Part shown: piece by piece, positions 36,839 to 50,300 of the stretch | Numbering within the stretch: position 1 is the first letter of the stretch | How the letters are laid out: each line of letters starts with the position of its first letter | Source: Apium graveolens | Lineage: Eukaryota > Streptophyta > Magnoliopsida > Apiales > Apiaceae | Length of the DNA: 64,000 nucleotides | Assembly: GCF_009905375.1 (NCBI RefSeq) | Contig: NC_133647.1 | Location: 47,612,506-47,676,505 of the forward strand | Direction: 5' to 3' | Notes under the pieces: generated by a model | What the model saw: the letters and a program-made list of their open reading frames with translations, nothing else | What the model was told of the DNA's origin: nothing | Databases searched by the model: none | Program-made: the position numbers and the translations under genes

Positions 36839-39051
36839 TGTAATAACCCCAATTTTTGAGAAATTTTGAAACCCTTATGAATAGTGTTTTTGCTGAATGA
36901 GAAAACTTTTCATGCCACACTATGTAGGGGTTCTGATATGGATATTCTGAGATTTTATTAGTACTTTATATGGGATATAAGTGTATGTAAAGATCGTCAG
37001 AATCCAATTCCGAACACTTTGATTTTTCCCGGAAATCCACTGGATACGGAAAGAATTGAGAAAAAGGTAACAGGATAAAAAGGATTTAAATTAAAGGATT
37101 ATAAGAGAGGATCATAAAAAGGAATATAATGTATTGAGAAAGGTTAAGGGAACCTAAGTAATAAGAACCCGGGTATGATCCTTCAAACGATAAATGAAAA
37201 CGAAAGTTAAGCGAACCGTATAACAGATCAACGGTCATTAGGCAAACAATTAGGAAGTTAAGCAAAGGGATTAGAGGAAGTGATGTCACCCAACCAATGA
37301 GAAGAGGACAAGGAAGGGAGGATGACATAGCAATGTGATGTAAGCATGACATAGGGAAGGAGGAGGTGTGGTTGGTTTATAACCACACAAATATAAGGTT
37401 ATTAAGGTAATTAACCAAAAACAAAACAAAAAACAACCAAGCTAAGCCAAACAAATCAAAAAACACAAAATCATTTCATTCTCATCATCTTGCTCTCGGC
37501 TTTTCATCTTTTTCAAGGGCAAGAATTTCAAAAATCAAGTTCCAAGCATTGTTAAATCACAAGGTAATTATCTAAGCTTCCTTGTACATAGATATGGATA
37601 TGCTATAAGTTTAAGCTCCTAATTCCTTCAAAATCTCTTCCAATAAATCAAGGAAGAAGATGGTGAATAGTAACCTTCAAGAAGTAACTTTAGTTTTCTT
37701 GAATTTTTATGAAAGATTAAGGTTATACAAGCAAGGATCAAGGTTCTTTTAGGCATTCAAAGCTCTTGGGTTGTGTTAGGAAGCTTCAAGGAGGTATAAA
37801 CAACTTTCACCTTTAACTTATAGTTTGAACTTTGAGTTTTGATGAGTTTATGGATGGATTAATGAATATATAGAAATATCCATGTATGTATAGCAAGATC
37901 CATGTATGTTAGATAGTTTGGTTGGATTTGTGGTGATTTTGGATATGAATCTTGGTTAATGGTTAATGAATCTTAAGTTATGGTTAGTAGATCATGTTTG
38001 TGGTTGAATAAGTTGGAAAACCTTGAGATTATGGACTGACTTTGCCTTGATATAAGTTGTGTTTGAGGTATTGATGATGGTTGGGTGGTTTGTAGTGAAT
38101 TGGTAAAGAATTGGAGTGGTATAAATATTGGTAATCGCGTAAACATAGCCGTCGTAACGTCCGATTTTCTTTAGACTGTTTTGTGCATAACATTAGGACC
38201 CGAGGACCCCCTGCTAGAATATGACCACTGCCATGTTTAGATAGCTCATGTTACGAGCTTCGTTTTGATATGTAGTTCGTTCGATTCCGATGCACGGTTT
38301 AGGAGAAACGACCGTTTCAAGTAACGGCGTTTCGCGAATGAAACTTTTTCCCTCGCCTTACTTTGAAACATAGGTTAAAGACCAAAAAGGGTTAATTAAT
38401 GTATGAAACATTTATGGTAAGTGTGTTAGGCAGTTGGTAAGACACTCGCGAAGGAATCGCTTTAAAACTCGTAAAGGTTAAATTATTAAAAATGGTGGAG
38501 CCGAGGTACCCGAGTGACTTAAGCGAATCAGTGAGCGCAAAACAAGCGTTAGAGTCTAAGTTAGTTAAAGTATAGATTTACAAGTGACTTTGGTTTAATT
38601 CCAACTTACTTGTTGCTTATAGGTTACCAGACTCGTCCCGAGCCATTCGTAACCCCCCAGTCGCTCAGGCAAGTATTCTATCCGTTATACTGTTGTTGTG
38701 ATGTATACACTTGTATATGCATTATCTTGCGATAGATGCATGTTGGTTATTTAGCAAATTCTTGCGATATATTGTAGCATGTGATATGGTATATATGCAT
38801 GCCTGTTTCATATTCTTGAAATATATATCTGTTGGTTCAGTTGATAATACCTATGCTAGAGGATAGCGGTAACTTGCATATACCCTTAGTATAGGGACCC
38901 AAAGGTGAAAATATTTTCTAAAACCGGGAGTCGAGGATCCCGAGTAGATTTTGTATATATGGATATGGATATATATATATATATTTATATATATATATGG
39001 TCATAGTTTTCAAAACTATTAATCGAATAAGGTTTATTCGATAACTTTAAC

Positions 39052-39537
39052 TTTATATTATTTATTGAATATTATTTGAATATTCATTCGAGGGCTTATG
39101 ACTCTTTTATATTATTTATTGAATATTATTTGAATATTCATTCGAGGGCTTATGACTCTTTTATATTATTTATTGAATATTATTTGAATATTCATTCGGG
39201 GGCTTATGACTCTTTTATATTATTTATTGAATATTATTTGAATATTCATTCGAGGGCTTATGACTCTTTTATATTATTTATTGAATATTATTTGAATATT
39301 CATTCGAGGGCTTATGACTCTTTTATATTATTTATTGAATATTATTTGAATATTCATTCGAGGGCTTATGACTCTTTTATATTATTTATTGAATATTATT
39401 TGAATATTCATTTGAGGGCTTATGACTCTTTTATATTATTTATTAAATATTATTTGAATATTCATTCGAAGGCTTATGACTCAGTTTATATTATTTAATG
39501 AATATTATTTGAATATTCATTTGAGGATCTATGACTC
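39052..39537 (+). repeat. 54-bp minisatellite in 3' LTR of A (9 copies)
   Basis: Same unit as 7944-8375 with one more copy, which accounts for the 122- against 140-codon repetitive frame. A private variant (GGGGGC) marks one unit near 39198. Confidence 0.93.
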
Positions 39538-40991
39538 CGATTATTTGCTGAAATATATTATTTATTTTATTAAAGAATAAGGTGTTAATAATCAAACTTA
39601 TTTTCGATTATTCAAATAAAGATAATACTTTCATATAAGTATATCTTTGGTTATTTAATACTCGTTTCAAGTATAAATTTTAATACTTCTACTTCAATTA
39701 TTTTTATAAAGACTATTCTTTATGGGAATATTATTTAAATAATAATATTCGGTCATTTTCTAAATATTCTGGGGACTGATTTACTTCATTAAATCAGCTT
39801 TACTCCAAACACTCTTTAAAGTGTTTTCGAGTCTTCAAAATGATTTTTAAAGTCAGAGCGGATCCCAAAACTCATTTTTATATTTAAGATCTTCCTTTTT
39901 AAGGGGATTTAAATACTCGCTCAAAACCTGGGGAATCCGGCTCTGTGGTGTATTTTATATTCGCAACGAGGTTGCAGTTTTGGTAAATGAACTGATTACT
40001 TGCCCAACGTTCGGGAAGTAAGCCCATCTAATTGAGTCGGCATAAGCGACAGACTGGGGTACGGTCTATTATTGTGTAAGTGGCTGGGTGGCAGTCCATC
40101 AACGCGTGAGGGGCCGGGTAACGGTCTAGCGCGAGGTCCTAATGCGGCCAGGGTGATGACCGGTGAGGAATTCATCCATCTACAGTAGAAAAGGTTACTT
40201 ATTGGTATCTTTGCCTGATCAGCAAGATATCTGGTTTATGCCAAAATTCTTTTCCTTTCCAAAATTCATTGGATGTTTCAAACTCTGTTCATACTTTACA
40301 TAACAGAGGTTCCAGGAAATGTTTAAAGAGATATATATATGGGGATATATGTATATCGGGACTAAATAAAGTATCTCATAACTTTTTCATTCAATAATAT
40401 TTCAAAGATTGAATCTATTCAAATCTTGTCTTGTAGTCTCATCTATGTGATGAACTTTTGAAACTGATTATAACTTGAACGGTGGTAGTTCAAGTAGTAT
40501 TTGGGAAAGATATAAGTATATTGGGGTATCTTGTAACTTCATCTTTTAAACTTATATCTAGTTAATAATTGTCTTATGAATGACAAAGATTTTCAGAAAA
40601 ACGTTGAGACAAGGTTAGATATATGAGATCACCTTGCAACGATATTTTTTTTTATATATACAGTTATACACTGGGATTTTGTGTATATTATGCATGGAAA
40701 AGGACTTCCAATATTTTGAAAAGTATATATGTATATATACTGAATATTTTGCGACTTCATCGCATTAAGATATCAAACTTGGTTCATTTCTTTTGACCAA
40801 GACTTTCATGAGTACTATGAGAAGGCTCATATACTAGTAAGTATATACTAGTAATTATCTTACACACGATAAAAGATTCTAGTAAGTATCCATTTAGATA
40901 CTTATATTATTGTTATCACTATATATTATCTTGCGAGCTGTAAGGCTCACTCTTGCTTTATTTCTTCATCACACAACAACAGTTAGGAAAG

Positions 40992-41114
40992 ATGGCCAGA
41001 CTCCAGCAGACCCAGCGCAAGCGCGTGGGAAGCGTCCCGCGTCTTCCCGATGATGTTGTGGCTCCTATAGCTGCAGAGGTAGATCTATTGGTAGATCAGG
41101 CATTCTATTTTTGA
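40992..41114 (+). CDS. 40-aa open frame in 3' LTR of A, function unknown
   Basis: Second copy of the frame at 9829-9951, open, with arginine at residue 11 and proline at residue 25. Both LTR copies remain open while the internal genes are wrecked, but two substitutions in 40 codons, both non-synonymous, give no sign of purifying selection. Confidence 0.28.
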   Translation: MARLQQTQRKRVGSVPRLPDDVVAPIAAEVDLLVDQAFYF

Positions 41115-41384
41115 GAATCAATTATGTATAATTATAACTTGTGGCAGATAATGGCAATTAACTGTAAATTTATCAAGTAATCATTTTGGGTTGTAATAAT
41201 TTTAAATTGTGGATTCAAAGACTTGTACTTATTTCAATTTCATCTCTGAGACTATAACGGGTTGTGGTGTGTGTTAGTGTGGGGTCACAGCATAAGGTTA
41301 TTATTATTAATTAAGTGAAGTGATATTGTGGAAAGAAAGACCGTGACGACCCGGATCCCCGACCCCGGATCTGGGGGTGTTACA

Positions 41385-41389
41385 AGTGG
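41385..41389. repeat. Target site duplication of element A (right)
   Basis: AGTGG, matching 5719-5723; satellite resumes in register. Confidence 0.95.
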
Positions 41390-44300
41390 TACCAAGAGGT
41401 GGTTAAAGGATGTCAAATTGGATGGTTATGATGTTAACATGTTAATTGTACCAATATATGGTTGAAAGTGAGTCTTATAAGGTGCAAAATCACTCTAATA
41501 TGGTGTCAAGTGACTTACATGGTTGATTAGAGCCAAAATGTGGACCAAAATTGACTCGTATGAAAGTGGTACCAAGAGGTGGCTAAAGGATGTGAAATTG
41601 GATGTTTATGATGTTATCATGATAATTGTACCAATATATGGTTGAAATTTAGTCTTATAAGGTGCAAAATTACTCTAATATGGTTTAAAGTGACTTATGT
41701 GGTTGATTAGAGCCAAAATATGGACCAAAATTAACTTGTATGAAAGTGGTACCAAGAGATGGTTAAAGGATGTCGAATTGGATGTTTATGACGTTAACAT
41801 CATAATTCTTCCAATATATGGTGGCAAGTGGCCTTATAAGGTGCAAATTTACTCTAATATGGTTTAAAGTGACTTACATGGTTGATTAGAGCCAAAATGT
41901 GGACCAAAATTGACTCGTATGAATGTGGTACCAAGGGATGCTTAAAGGATGTCAAATTGGATGTTTATGATGTTAATATGTTAATTATACCAATATATGG
42001 TTGAAAGTGAGTCTTATAAGGTGCAAAATTACTCTAATATGGTTTAAAATGACTTACATGGTAGATTAGAGCTAAAATATGGACCAAAAGTTTCTCGTAT
42101 GAAAGTGGAACCAAGAGATGGTTAAAGGATTTCACTTATATGGGTGATTAGAGCCAAAATTTGGACAAAAATTAACTCTTATGAAAGTGGTACCAATAGT
42201 TGGTAAAAGGATGCCAAACTGGATGTTTATGATGTTAAAATGTTAATTGTACCAGTATATAGTTGAAAGTGACTCTTATAGGGTGCAAAATAACTCTATT
42301 ATAGTGGAAAGTGACTTACATGCTTGATTAGAGCCAAAATGTGGACCAAAATTGACTCGTATGAAAGTGGTACCAAGAGGTGGTTAAAGGATGTCAAATT
42401 GGATGTTTATGATGTTAACATGTTAATTGTACCAATATATGGTTGAAAGTGAGTCTTATAAGGTGCAAAATTACTCTAATATGGTTTAAAGTGACTTACA
42501 TGGTAGATTAGAGCCAAAATGTGGACCAAAATTGACTCGTATGAAAGTGGTACCAAGAGGTGGCTAAAGGATGTCTAATTGAATGTTTATGATGTTAAAA
42601 TGTTAATTGTACCAATATATGGTTGAAAGTGAGTCTTTTAAAGTGCAAAATTACTCTAATATGGTTTAAAGTGACTTACGTGGTTGATTAGAGCCAAAAT
42701 GTGGACCAAAATTGACTCGTATGTAAGTGGTACCAAGAGGTGGTTAAAGGATGTCAAATTGGATGTTTATGATGTTAACATGTTAATTGTACCAAAAAAA
42801 TTTTGAAAGTGTGTCTTATAAGGTGCAAAATCACTCTAATATGGTGTCAAGTGACTTGCATGATTGATTAGAGCCAAAATGTGGACCAAAATTGACTCGT
42901 ATGAAAATGGTACCAAGAGGTGGCTAAAGGATGTCAAATTGGATGTTTATGATGTTATCATGTTAATTGTACCAATATATGGTTGAAAGTTAGTCTTATA
43001 AGGTGCAAAATTACTCTAATATGGTTTAAGGTGACGTATATGGTTGATTAGAGCCAAAATATGGGCCAAAATTAACTCGTATGAAAGTGGTACCAAGAGA
43101 TGGTTAAAGGATGTCGAATTGGATGTTTAAGATGTTAACATCTTAATTCTTCCAATACATGGTGGCAAGTGAGTCTTATAAGGTGCAAATTTACTCTAAT
43201 ATGGTTTAAAGTGACTTACATGGTTGATTAGAGCCAAAATGTGGACCAAAATTGACTCGTATGAAAGTGGTACCAAGAGATGCTTAAAGGATGTCAAATT
43301 GGATGTTTATGATGTTAAATATTAATTATACCAATATATGGTTGAAAGTGAGTCTTATAAGGTGCAAAATTTCTCTAATATTGTTTAAAGTGACTTATAT
43401 GGTAGATTAGAGCCAAATTGTGGACAAAAATTGACTCGTATGAAAGTGGTACCAAGAGATGGTTAAAGGATGTCAAATTGGATGTTTTACGATGGTAACA
43501 TATTAATTCTACCAATATATGGTGGCAAGTTAGTCTTATAATGTGTAAAATTACTCAAATATTCTTTAAAGTGACTTACATGGTTGATTAGAGCCAAAAT
43601 ATGGACCAATATTGACTCGTATGAAAGTTGTACTAAGAGGTGGTTAAAGGATGTCAAATTGGATGTTTATGATGTTAACATGTTAATTGTACCAGTATAT
43701 GGTTGAAAGTGAGTCTTATAAGGTGCAAAATTACTCTAATATGGGTTAAAGTGACTTACATGGTTGATTAGAGCCAAAATGTGGACCAAAATTGACTCGT
43801 ATGAAAGTGGAACCAAGAGATGGTTAAAGGATTTCACTTATATGGTTGATTAGAGCCAAAATTTGGAAAAAAATTAACTCTTATGAAAGTGGTACCAATA
43901 GGTGGTAAAAGGATGCCAAACTGGATGTTTATGATGTTAAAATGTTAATTGTACCAGTATATAGTTGAAAGTGACTCTTATAGGGTGCAAAATAACTCTA
44001 TTATAGTGGAAAGTGACTTACATGCTTGATTAGATCCAAAATGTGGACCAAAATTGACTCGTATGAAAGTGGTACCAAGAGGTGGTTAAAGGATGTCAAA
44101 TTGGATGTTTATGATGTTAACATGTTAATTGTACCAATATATGGTTGAAAGTGAGTCTTATAAGGTGCAAAATTACTCTAATATGGTTTAAAGTGACTTA
44201 CATGGTAGATTAGAGCCAAAATGTGGACCAAAATTGACTCGTATGAAAGTGGTACCAAGAGATGGTTAAAGGATGTCAAATTGGATGTTTATGATGTTAA

Positions 44301-47300
44301 CATGTTAATTCTACCAATATATGGTGGAAAGTTAGTCTTACAAGGTGCAAAATTACTCTAATATGGGTTACAGTGACTTACATGGTTGTTTAGAGCCAAA
44401 ATATGGACCAATATTGACTCATATGAAAGTGGTACTAAGAGGTGGTTAAAGGATGTCAAATTGGATGTTTATGATTTTAACATGTTAATTGTACCAAAAT
44501 ATGGTTGAAAGTGACTCTTATAGGGTGCAAAATCGCTCTAATATGGTGTAAAGTGACTTACATGGTTGATTAGAGCTAAAATGTGGACCAAAATTGACTC
44601 GTATAAAAGTGGTACTAAGAGGTGGTTAAAGGATGTCTAATTGGTTTTTTGAAGTTAACATGTTAATTGTACCACAATATGGTTGAAAGTGACTCTTATA
44701 GGGTGCAAAATCACTGTAATATGGTGTAAAGTGACTTACATGGTTCATTAGAGCTAAAATGTGGACCAAAATTGACTCGTATGAAAGTGGTACCAAGAGG
44801 TGGCTAAATGATGTCAAATTGAATGTTTATAATGTTAACATGTTAATTGTACAAATATATGGTTGAAAGTGAGTCTTATATGGTGCAAAATTACTCTAAT
44901 ATGGTTTAAAGTGACTTACGTGGTTGATTAGAGCCAAAATGTGGACCAAAATTGACTCGTATGTAAGTGGTACCAAGAGGTGGTTAAAGGATGTCAAATT
45001 GGATGTTTATGATGTTAACATGTTAATTGTACCAATATATGGTTGAAAGTGAGTCTTATAAGGTGCAAAATCACTCTAATATGGTGTCAAGTGACTTACA
45101 TGGTTGATTAGAGCCAAAATGTGGACCAAAATTGACTCATATGAAAGTGGTACCAAGAGGTGGCTAAAGGATGTGAAATTGGATGTTTATGATGTTATCA
45201 TGATAATTGTACCAATATATGGTTGAAATTTAGTCTTATAAGGTGCAAAATTACTCTAATATGGTTTAAAGTGACTTATTTGGTTGATTAGAGCCAAAAT
45301 ATGGACCAAAATTAACTTGTATGAAAGTGGTACCAAGAGATGGTTAAAGGATGTCGAATTGGATGTTTATGACGTTAACATCTTAATTCTTCCAATATAT
45401 GGTGGCAAGTGGCCTTATAAGGTGCAAATTTACTCTAATATGGTTTAAAGTGACTTACATGGTTGATTAGAGCCAAAATGTGGACCAAAATTGACTCGTA
45501 TGAATGTGGTACCAAGGGATGCTTAAAGGATGTCAAATTGGATGTTTATGATGTTAATATGTTAATTGTACCAATATATGGTTGAAAGTGAGTCTTATAA
45601 GATGCAAAATTACTCTAATATGGTTTAAAGTGACTTACATGGTAGATTAGAGCTAAAATATGGACCAAAATTTTCTCGTATGAAAGTGGAACCAAGAGAT
45701 GGTTAAAGGATTTCACTTATATGGGTGATTAGAGCCAAAATTTGGACAAAAATTAACTCTTATGAAAGTGGTACCAATAGGTGGTAAAAGGATGCCAAAC
45801 TGGATGTTTATGATGTTAAAATGTTAATTGTACCAGTATATACTTGAAAGTGACTCTTATAGGGTGCAAAATAACTCTATTATAGTGGAAAGTGACTTAC
45901 ATGCTTGATTAGAGCCAAAATGTGGACCAAAATTGACTCGTATGAAAGTGGTACCAAGAGGTGGTTAAAGGATGTCAAATTGGATGTTTATGATGTTAAC
46001 ATGTTAATTGTACCAATATATGGTTGAAAGTGAGTCTTATAAGGTGCAAAATTACTCTAATATGGTTTAAAGTGACTTACATGGTAGATTAGAGCCAAAA
46101 TGTGGACCAAAATTGACTCGTATGAAAGTGGTACCAAGAGGTGGCTAAAGGATGTCTAATTGAATGTTTATGATGTTAAAATGTTAATTGTACCAATATA
46201 TGGTTGAAAGTGAGTCTTTTAAAGTGCAAAATTACTCTAATATGGTTTAAAGTGACTTACGTGGTTGATTAGAGCCAAAATGTGGACCAAAATTGACTCA
46301 TATGTAAGTGGTACCAAGAGGTGGTTAAAGGATGTCAAATTGGATGTTTATGATGTTAACATGTTAATTGTACCAATATATTTTTGAAAGTGTGTCTTAT
46401 AAGGTGCAAAATCACTCTAATATGGTGTCAAGTGACTTGCATGGTTGATTAGAGCCAAAATGTGGACCAAAATTGACTCGTATGAAAATGGTACCAAGAG
46501 GTGGCTAAAGGATGTGAAATTGGATGTTTATGATGTTATCATGTTAATTGTACCAATATATGGTTGAAAGTTAGTCTTATAAGGTGCAAAATTACTCTAA
46601 TATGGTTTAAGGTGACTTATATGGTTGATTAGAGCCAAAATATGGGCCAAAATTAACTCGTATTAAAGTGGTACCAAGAGATGGTTAAAGGATGTCGAAT
46701 TGGATGTTTATGATGTTAACATCTTAATTCTTCCAATACAGGTGGCAACTGAGTCTTATAAGGTGCAAATTTACTCTAATATGGTTTAAAGTGACTTACA
46801 TGGTTGATTAGAGCCAAAATGTGGACCAAAATTGACTCGTATGAAAGTGGTACCAAGAGATGCTTAAAGGATTTCAAATTGGATGTTTATGATGTTAACA
46901 TATTAATTATACCAATATATGGTTGAAAGTGAGTCTTATAAGGTGCAAAATTTCTCTAATATTGTTTAAAGTGACTTACATGGTAGATTAGAGCCAAAAT
47001 GTGGACAAAAATTGACTCGTATGAAAGTGGTACCAAGAGATAGTTAAAGGATGTCAAATTGGATGTTTTATGATGGTAACATATTAATTCTACCAATATA
47101 TGGTGGCAAGTTAGTCTTATAATGTGTAAAATTACTCAAATATTCTTTAAAGTGACTTACATGGTTGATTAGAGCCAAAATATGGACCAATATTGACTCG
47201 TATGAAAGTTGTACTAAGAGGTGGTTAAAGGATGTCAAATTGGATGTTTATGATGTTAACATATTAATTGTACCAGTATATGGTTGAAAGTGAGTCTTAT

Positions 47301-50300
47301 AAGGTGCAAAATTACTCTAATATGGTTTAAAGTGAGTTACATGGTTGATTAGAGCCAAAATGTGGACCAAAATTGACTCGTATGAAAGTGGAACCAAGAG
47401 ATGGTTAAAGGATTTCACTTATATGGTTGATTAGAGCCAAAATTTGGAAAAAAATTAACTCTTATGAAAGTGGTACCAATAGGTGGTAAAAGGATGCCAA
47501 ACTGGATGGTTATGATGTTAAAATGTTAATTATACCAGTATATAGTTGAAAGTGACTCTTATAGGGTGCAAAATAACTCTATTATAGTGGAAAGTGACTT
47601 ACATGCTTGATTAGATCCAAAATGTGGACCAAAATTGACTCGTATGAAAGTGGTACCAAGAGGTGGTTAAAGGATGTCAAATTGGATGTTTATGATGTTA
47701 ACATGTTAATTGTACCAATATATGGTTTAAAGTGAGTCTTATAAGGTGCAAAATTACTCTAACATGGTTTAAAGTGACTTACATGGTAGATTAGAGCCAA
47801 AATGTGGACCAAAATTGACTCGTATGAAAGTGGTACCAAGAGATGGTTAAAGGATGTCAAATTGGATGTTTATGATGTTAACATGTTAATTCTACCAATA
47901 TATGGTGGAAAGTTAGTCTTACAAGGTGCAAAATTACTCTAATATGGGTTACAGTGACTTACATGGTTGTTTAGAGCCAAAATATGGACCAATATTGACT
48001 CATATGAAAGTGGTACTAAGAGGTGGTTAAAGGATGTCAAATTGGATGTTTATGATGTTAACATGTTAATTGTACCAATATATGGTTGAAAGTGAGTCTT
48101 ATAAGGTGCAAAATTACTCTAATATGGTTTAAAGTGACTTACATGGTAGATTAGAGCCAAAATGTGGACCAAAATTGACTCGTATGAAAGTGGTACCAAG
48201 AGATGGTTAAAGGATGTCAAATTGGATGTTTATGATGTTAATATGTTAATTCTACCAATATATGGTGGAAAGTTAGTCTTACAAGGTGCAAAATTACTCT
48301 AATATGGGTTAAAGTGACTTACATGGTTGTTTAGAGCCAAAATATGGACCAATATTGACTCGTATGAAAGTGGTACTAAGAGGTGGTTAAAGGATGTCAA
48401 ATTGGATGTTTATGATGTTAACATGTTAATTGTACCAAAATATGGTTGAAAGTGACTCTTATAGGGTTCAAAATCGCTCTAATATGGTGTAAAGTGACTT
48501 ACATGGTTGATTAGAGCTAAAATGTGGACCAAAATTGACTCGTATGAAAGTGGTACTAAGAGGTGGTTAAAGGATGTCTAATTGGTTTTTTGAAGTTAAC
48601 ATGTTAATTGTACCACAATATGGTTGAAAGTGACTCTTATAGGGTGCAAAATCACTGTAATATGGTGTAAAGTGACTTACATCGTTCATTAGAGCTAAAA
48701 TGTGGACCAAAATTGAATCGTATGAAAGTGGTACCAAGAGGTGGCTAAATGATGACAAACTGAATGTTTATAATGTTAACATGTTAATTGTACAAATATA
48801 TGGTTGAAAGTGAGTCTTATATGGTGCAAAATTACTCTAATATGGTTTAAAGTGACTTACGTGGTTGATTAGAGCCAAAATGTGGACCAAAATTGACTCG
48901 TATCTAAGTGGTACCAAGAGGTGGTTAAAGGATGTCAAATTGGATGTTTATGATGTTAACATGTTAATTGTACCAATATATGGTTGAAAGTGAGTCTTAT
49001 AAGGTGCAAAATCACTCTAATATGGTGTCAAGTGACTTACATGGTTGATTAGAGCTAAAATGTGGACCAAAATTGACTCGTATGAAAGTGGTACTAAGAG
49101 GTGGTTAAAGGATGTCTAATTGGTTTTTTGAAGTTAACATGTTAATTGTACCACAATATGGTTGAAAGTGACTCTTATAGGGTGCAAAATCACTGTAATA
49201 TGGTGTAAAGTGACTTACATGGTTCATTAGAGCAAAAATGTGGACCAAAATTGAATCGTATGAAAGTGGTACCAAGAGGTGGCTAAATGATGTCAAATTG
49301 AATGTTTATAATGTTAACATGTTAATTGTACAAATATATGGTTGAAAGTGAGTCTTATAAGGTGCAAAATTACTCTAATATGGTTTAAAGTGACTTACAT
49401 GGTAGATTAGAGCTAAAATATGGACCAAAATTTTCTCGTATGAAAGTGGAACCAAGAGATGGTTAAAGGATTTCACTTATATGGGTGATTAGAGCCAAAA
49501 TTTGGACAAAAATTAACTCTTATGAAAGTGGTACCAATAGGTGGTAAAAGGATGCCAAACTGGATGTTTATGATGTTAAAATGTTAATTGTACCAGTATA
49601 TAGTTGAAAGTGACTCTTATAGGGTGCAAAATAACTCTATTATAGTGGAAAGTGACTTACATGCTTGATTAGAGCCAAAATGTGGACCAAAATTGACTCG
49701 TATTAAAGTGGTACCAAGAGGTGGTTAAAGGATGTCAAATTGGATGTTTATGATGTTAACATGTTAATTGTACCAATATATGGTTGAAAGTGAGTCTTAT
49801 AAGGTGCAAAATTACTCTAATATGGTTTAAAGTGACTTACATGGTAGATTAGAGCCAAAATGTGGACCAAAATTGACTCGTATGAAAGTGGTACCAAGAG
49901 GTGGCTAAAGGATGTCTAATTGAATGTTTATGATGTTAAAATGTTAATTGTACCAATATATGGTTGAAAGTGAGTCTTTTAAAGTGCAAAATTACTCTAA
50001 TATGGTTTAAAGTGACTTACGTGGTTGATTAGAGCCAAAATGTGGACCAAAATTGACTCGTATGTAAGTGGTACCAAGAGGTGGTTAAAGGATATCAAAT
50101 TGGATGTTTATGATGTTAACATGTTAATTGTACCAATATATTTTTGAAAGTGTGTCTTATATGGTGCAAAATCACTCTAATATGGTGTCAATTGACTTGC
50201 ATGGTTGATTAGAGCCAAAATGTGGACCAAAATTGACTCGTATGAAAATGGTACCAAGAGGTGGCTAAAGGATGTCAAATTGGATGTTTATGATGTTATC

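Larger units (their letters stand above)
5724..41384 (+). mobile_element. Element A: outer Tekay/Del-like chromovirus LTR retrotransposon, defective, interrupted by B
   Basis: The element begins TGTAATAACCCC and ends GGGTGTTACA, is flanked by the satellite duplication AGTGG, and has two 4.5-kb LTRs, an initiator-Met PBS and a polypurine tract. Removing the inserted B plus one ATCGC leaves about 14.5 kb. The internal region (10222-10450 joined to 31587-36838) holds decayed gag, RT, RNase H, integrase and chromodomain pieces with many stops and frameshifts, in non-canonical order. The Tekay/Del assignment rests on the long LTRs, the Met PBS and the chromodomain relic close to the PPT. It cannot encode its own machinery. 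LTR comparison by eye shows at least 20 substitutions over 4.5 kb plus one 54-bp repeat unit, so it is the oldest of the three nested elements. Confidence 0.93.
36839..41384 (+). repeat. 3' LTR of element A (4546 bp)
   Basis: Matches the 5' LTR with at least 20 substitutions and one additional 54-bp minisatellite unit. It ends GGGTGTTACA at the AGTGG duplication. Apart from the 40-aa frame at 40992, no gene is seen. Confidence 0.95.
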
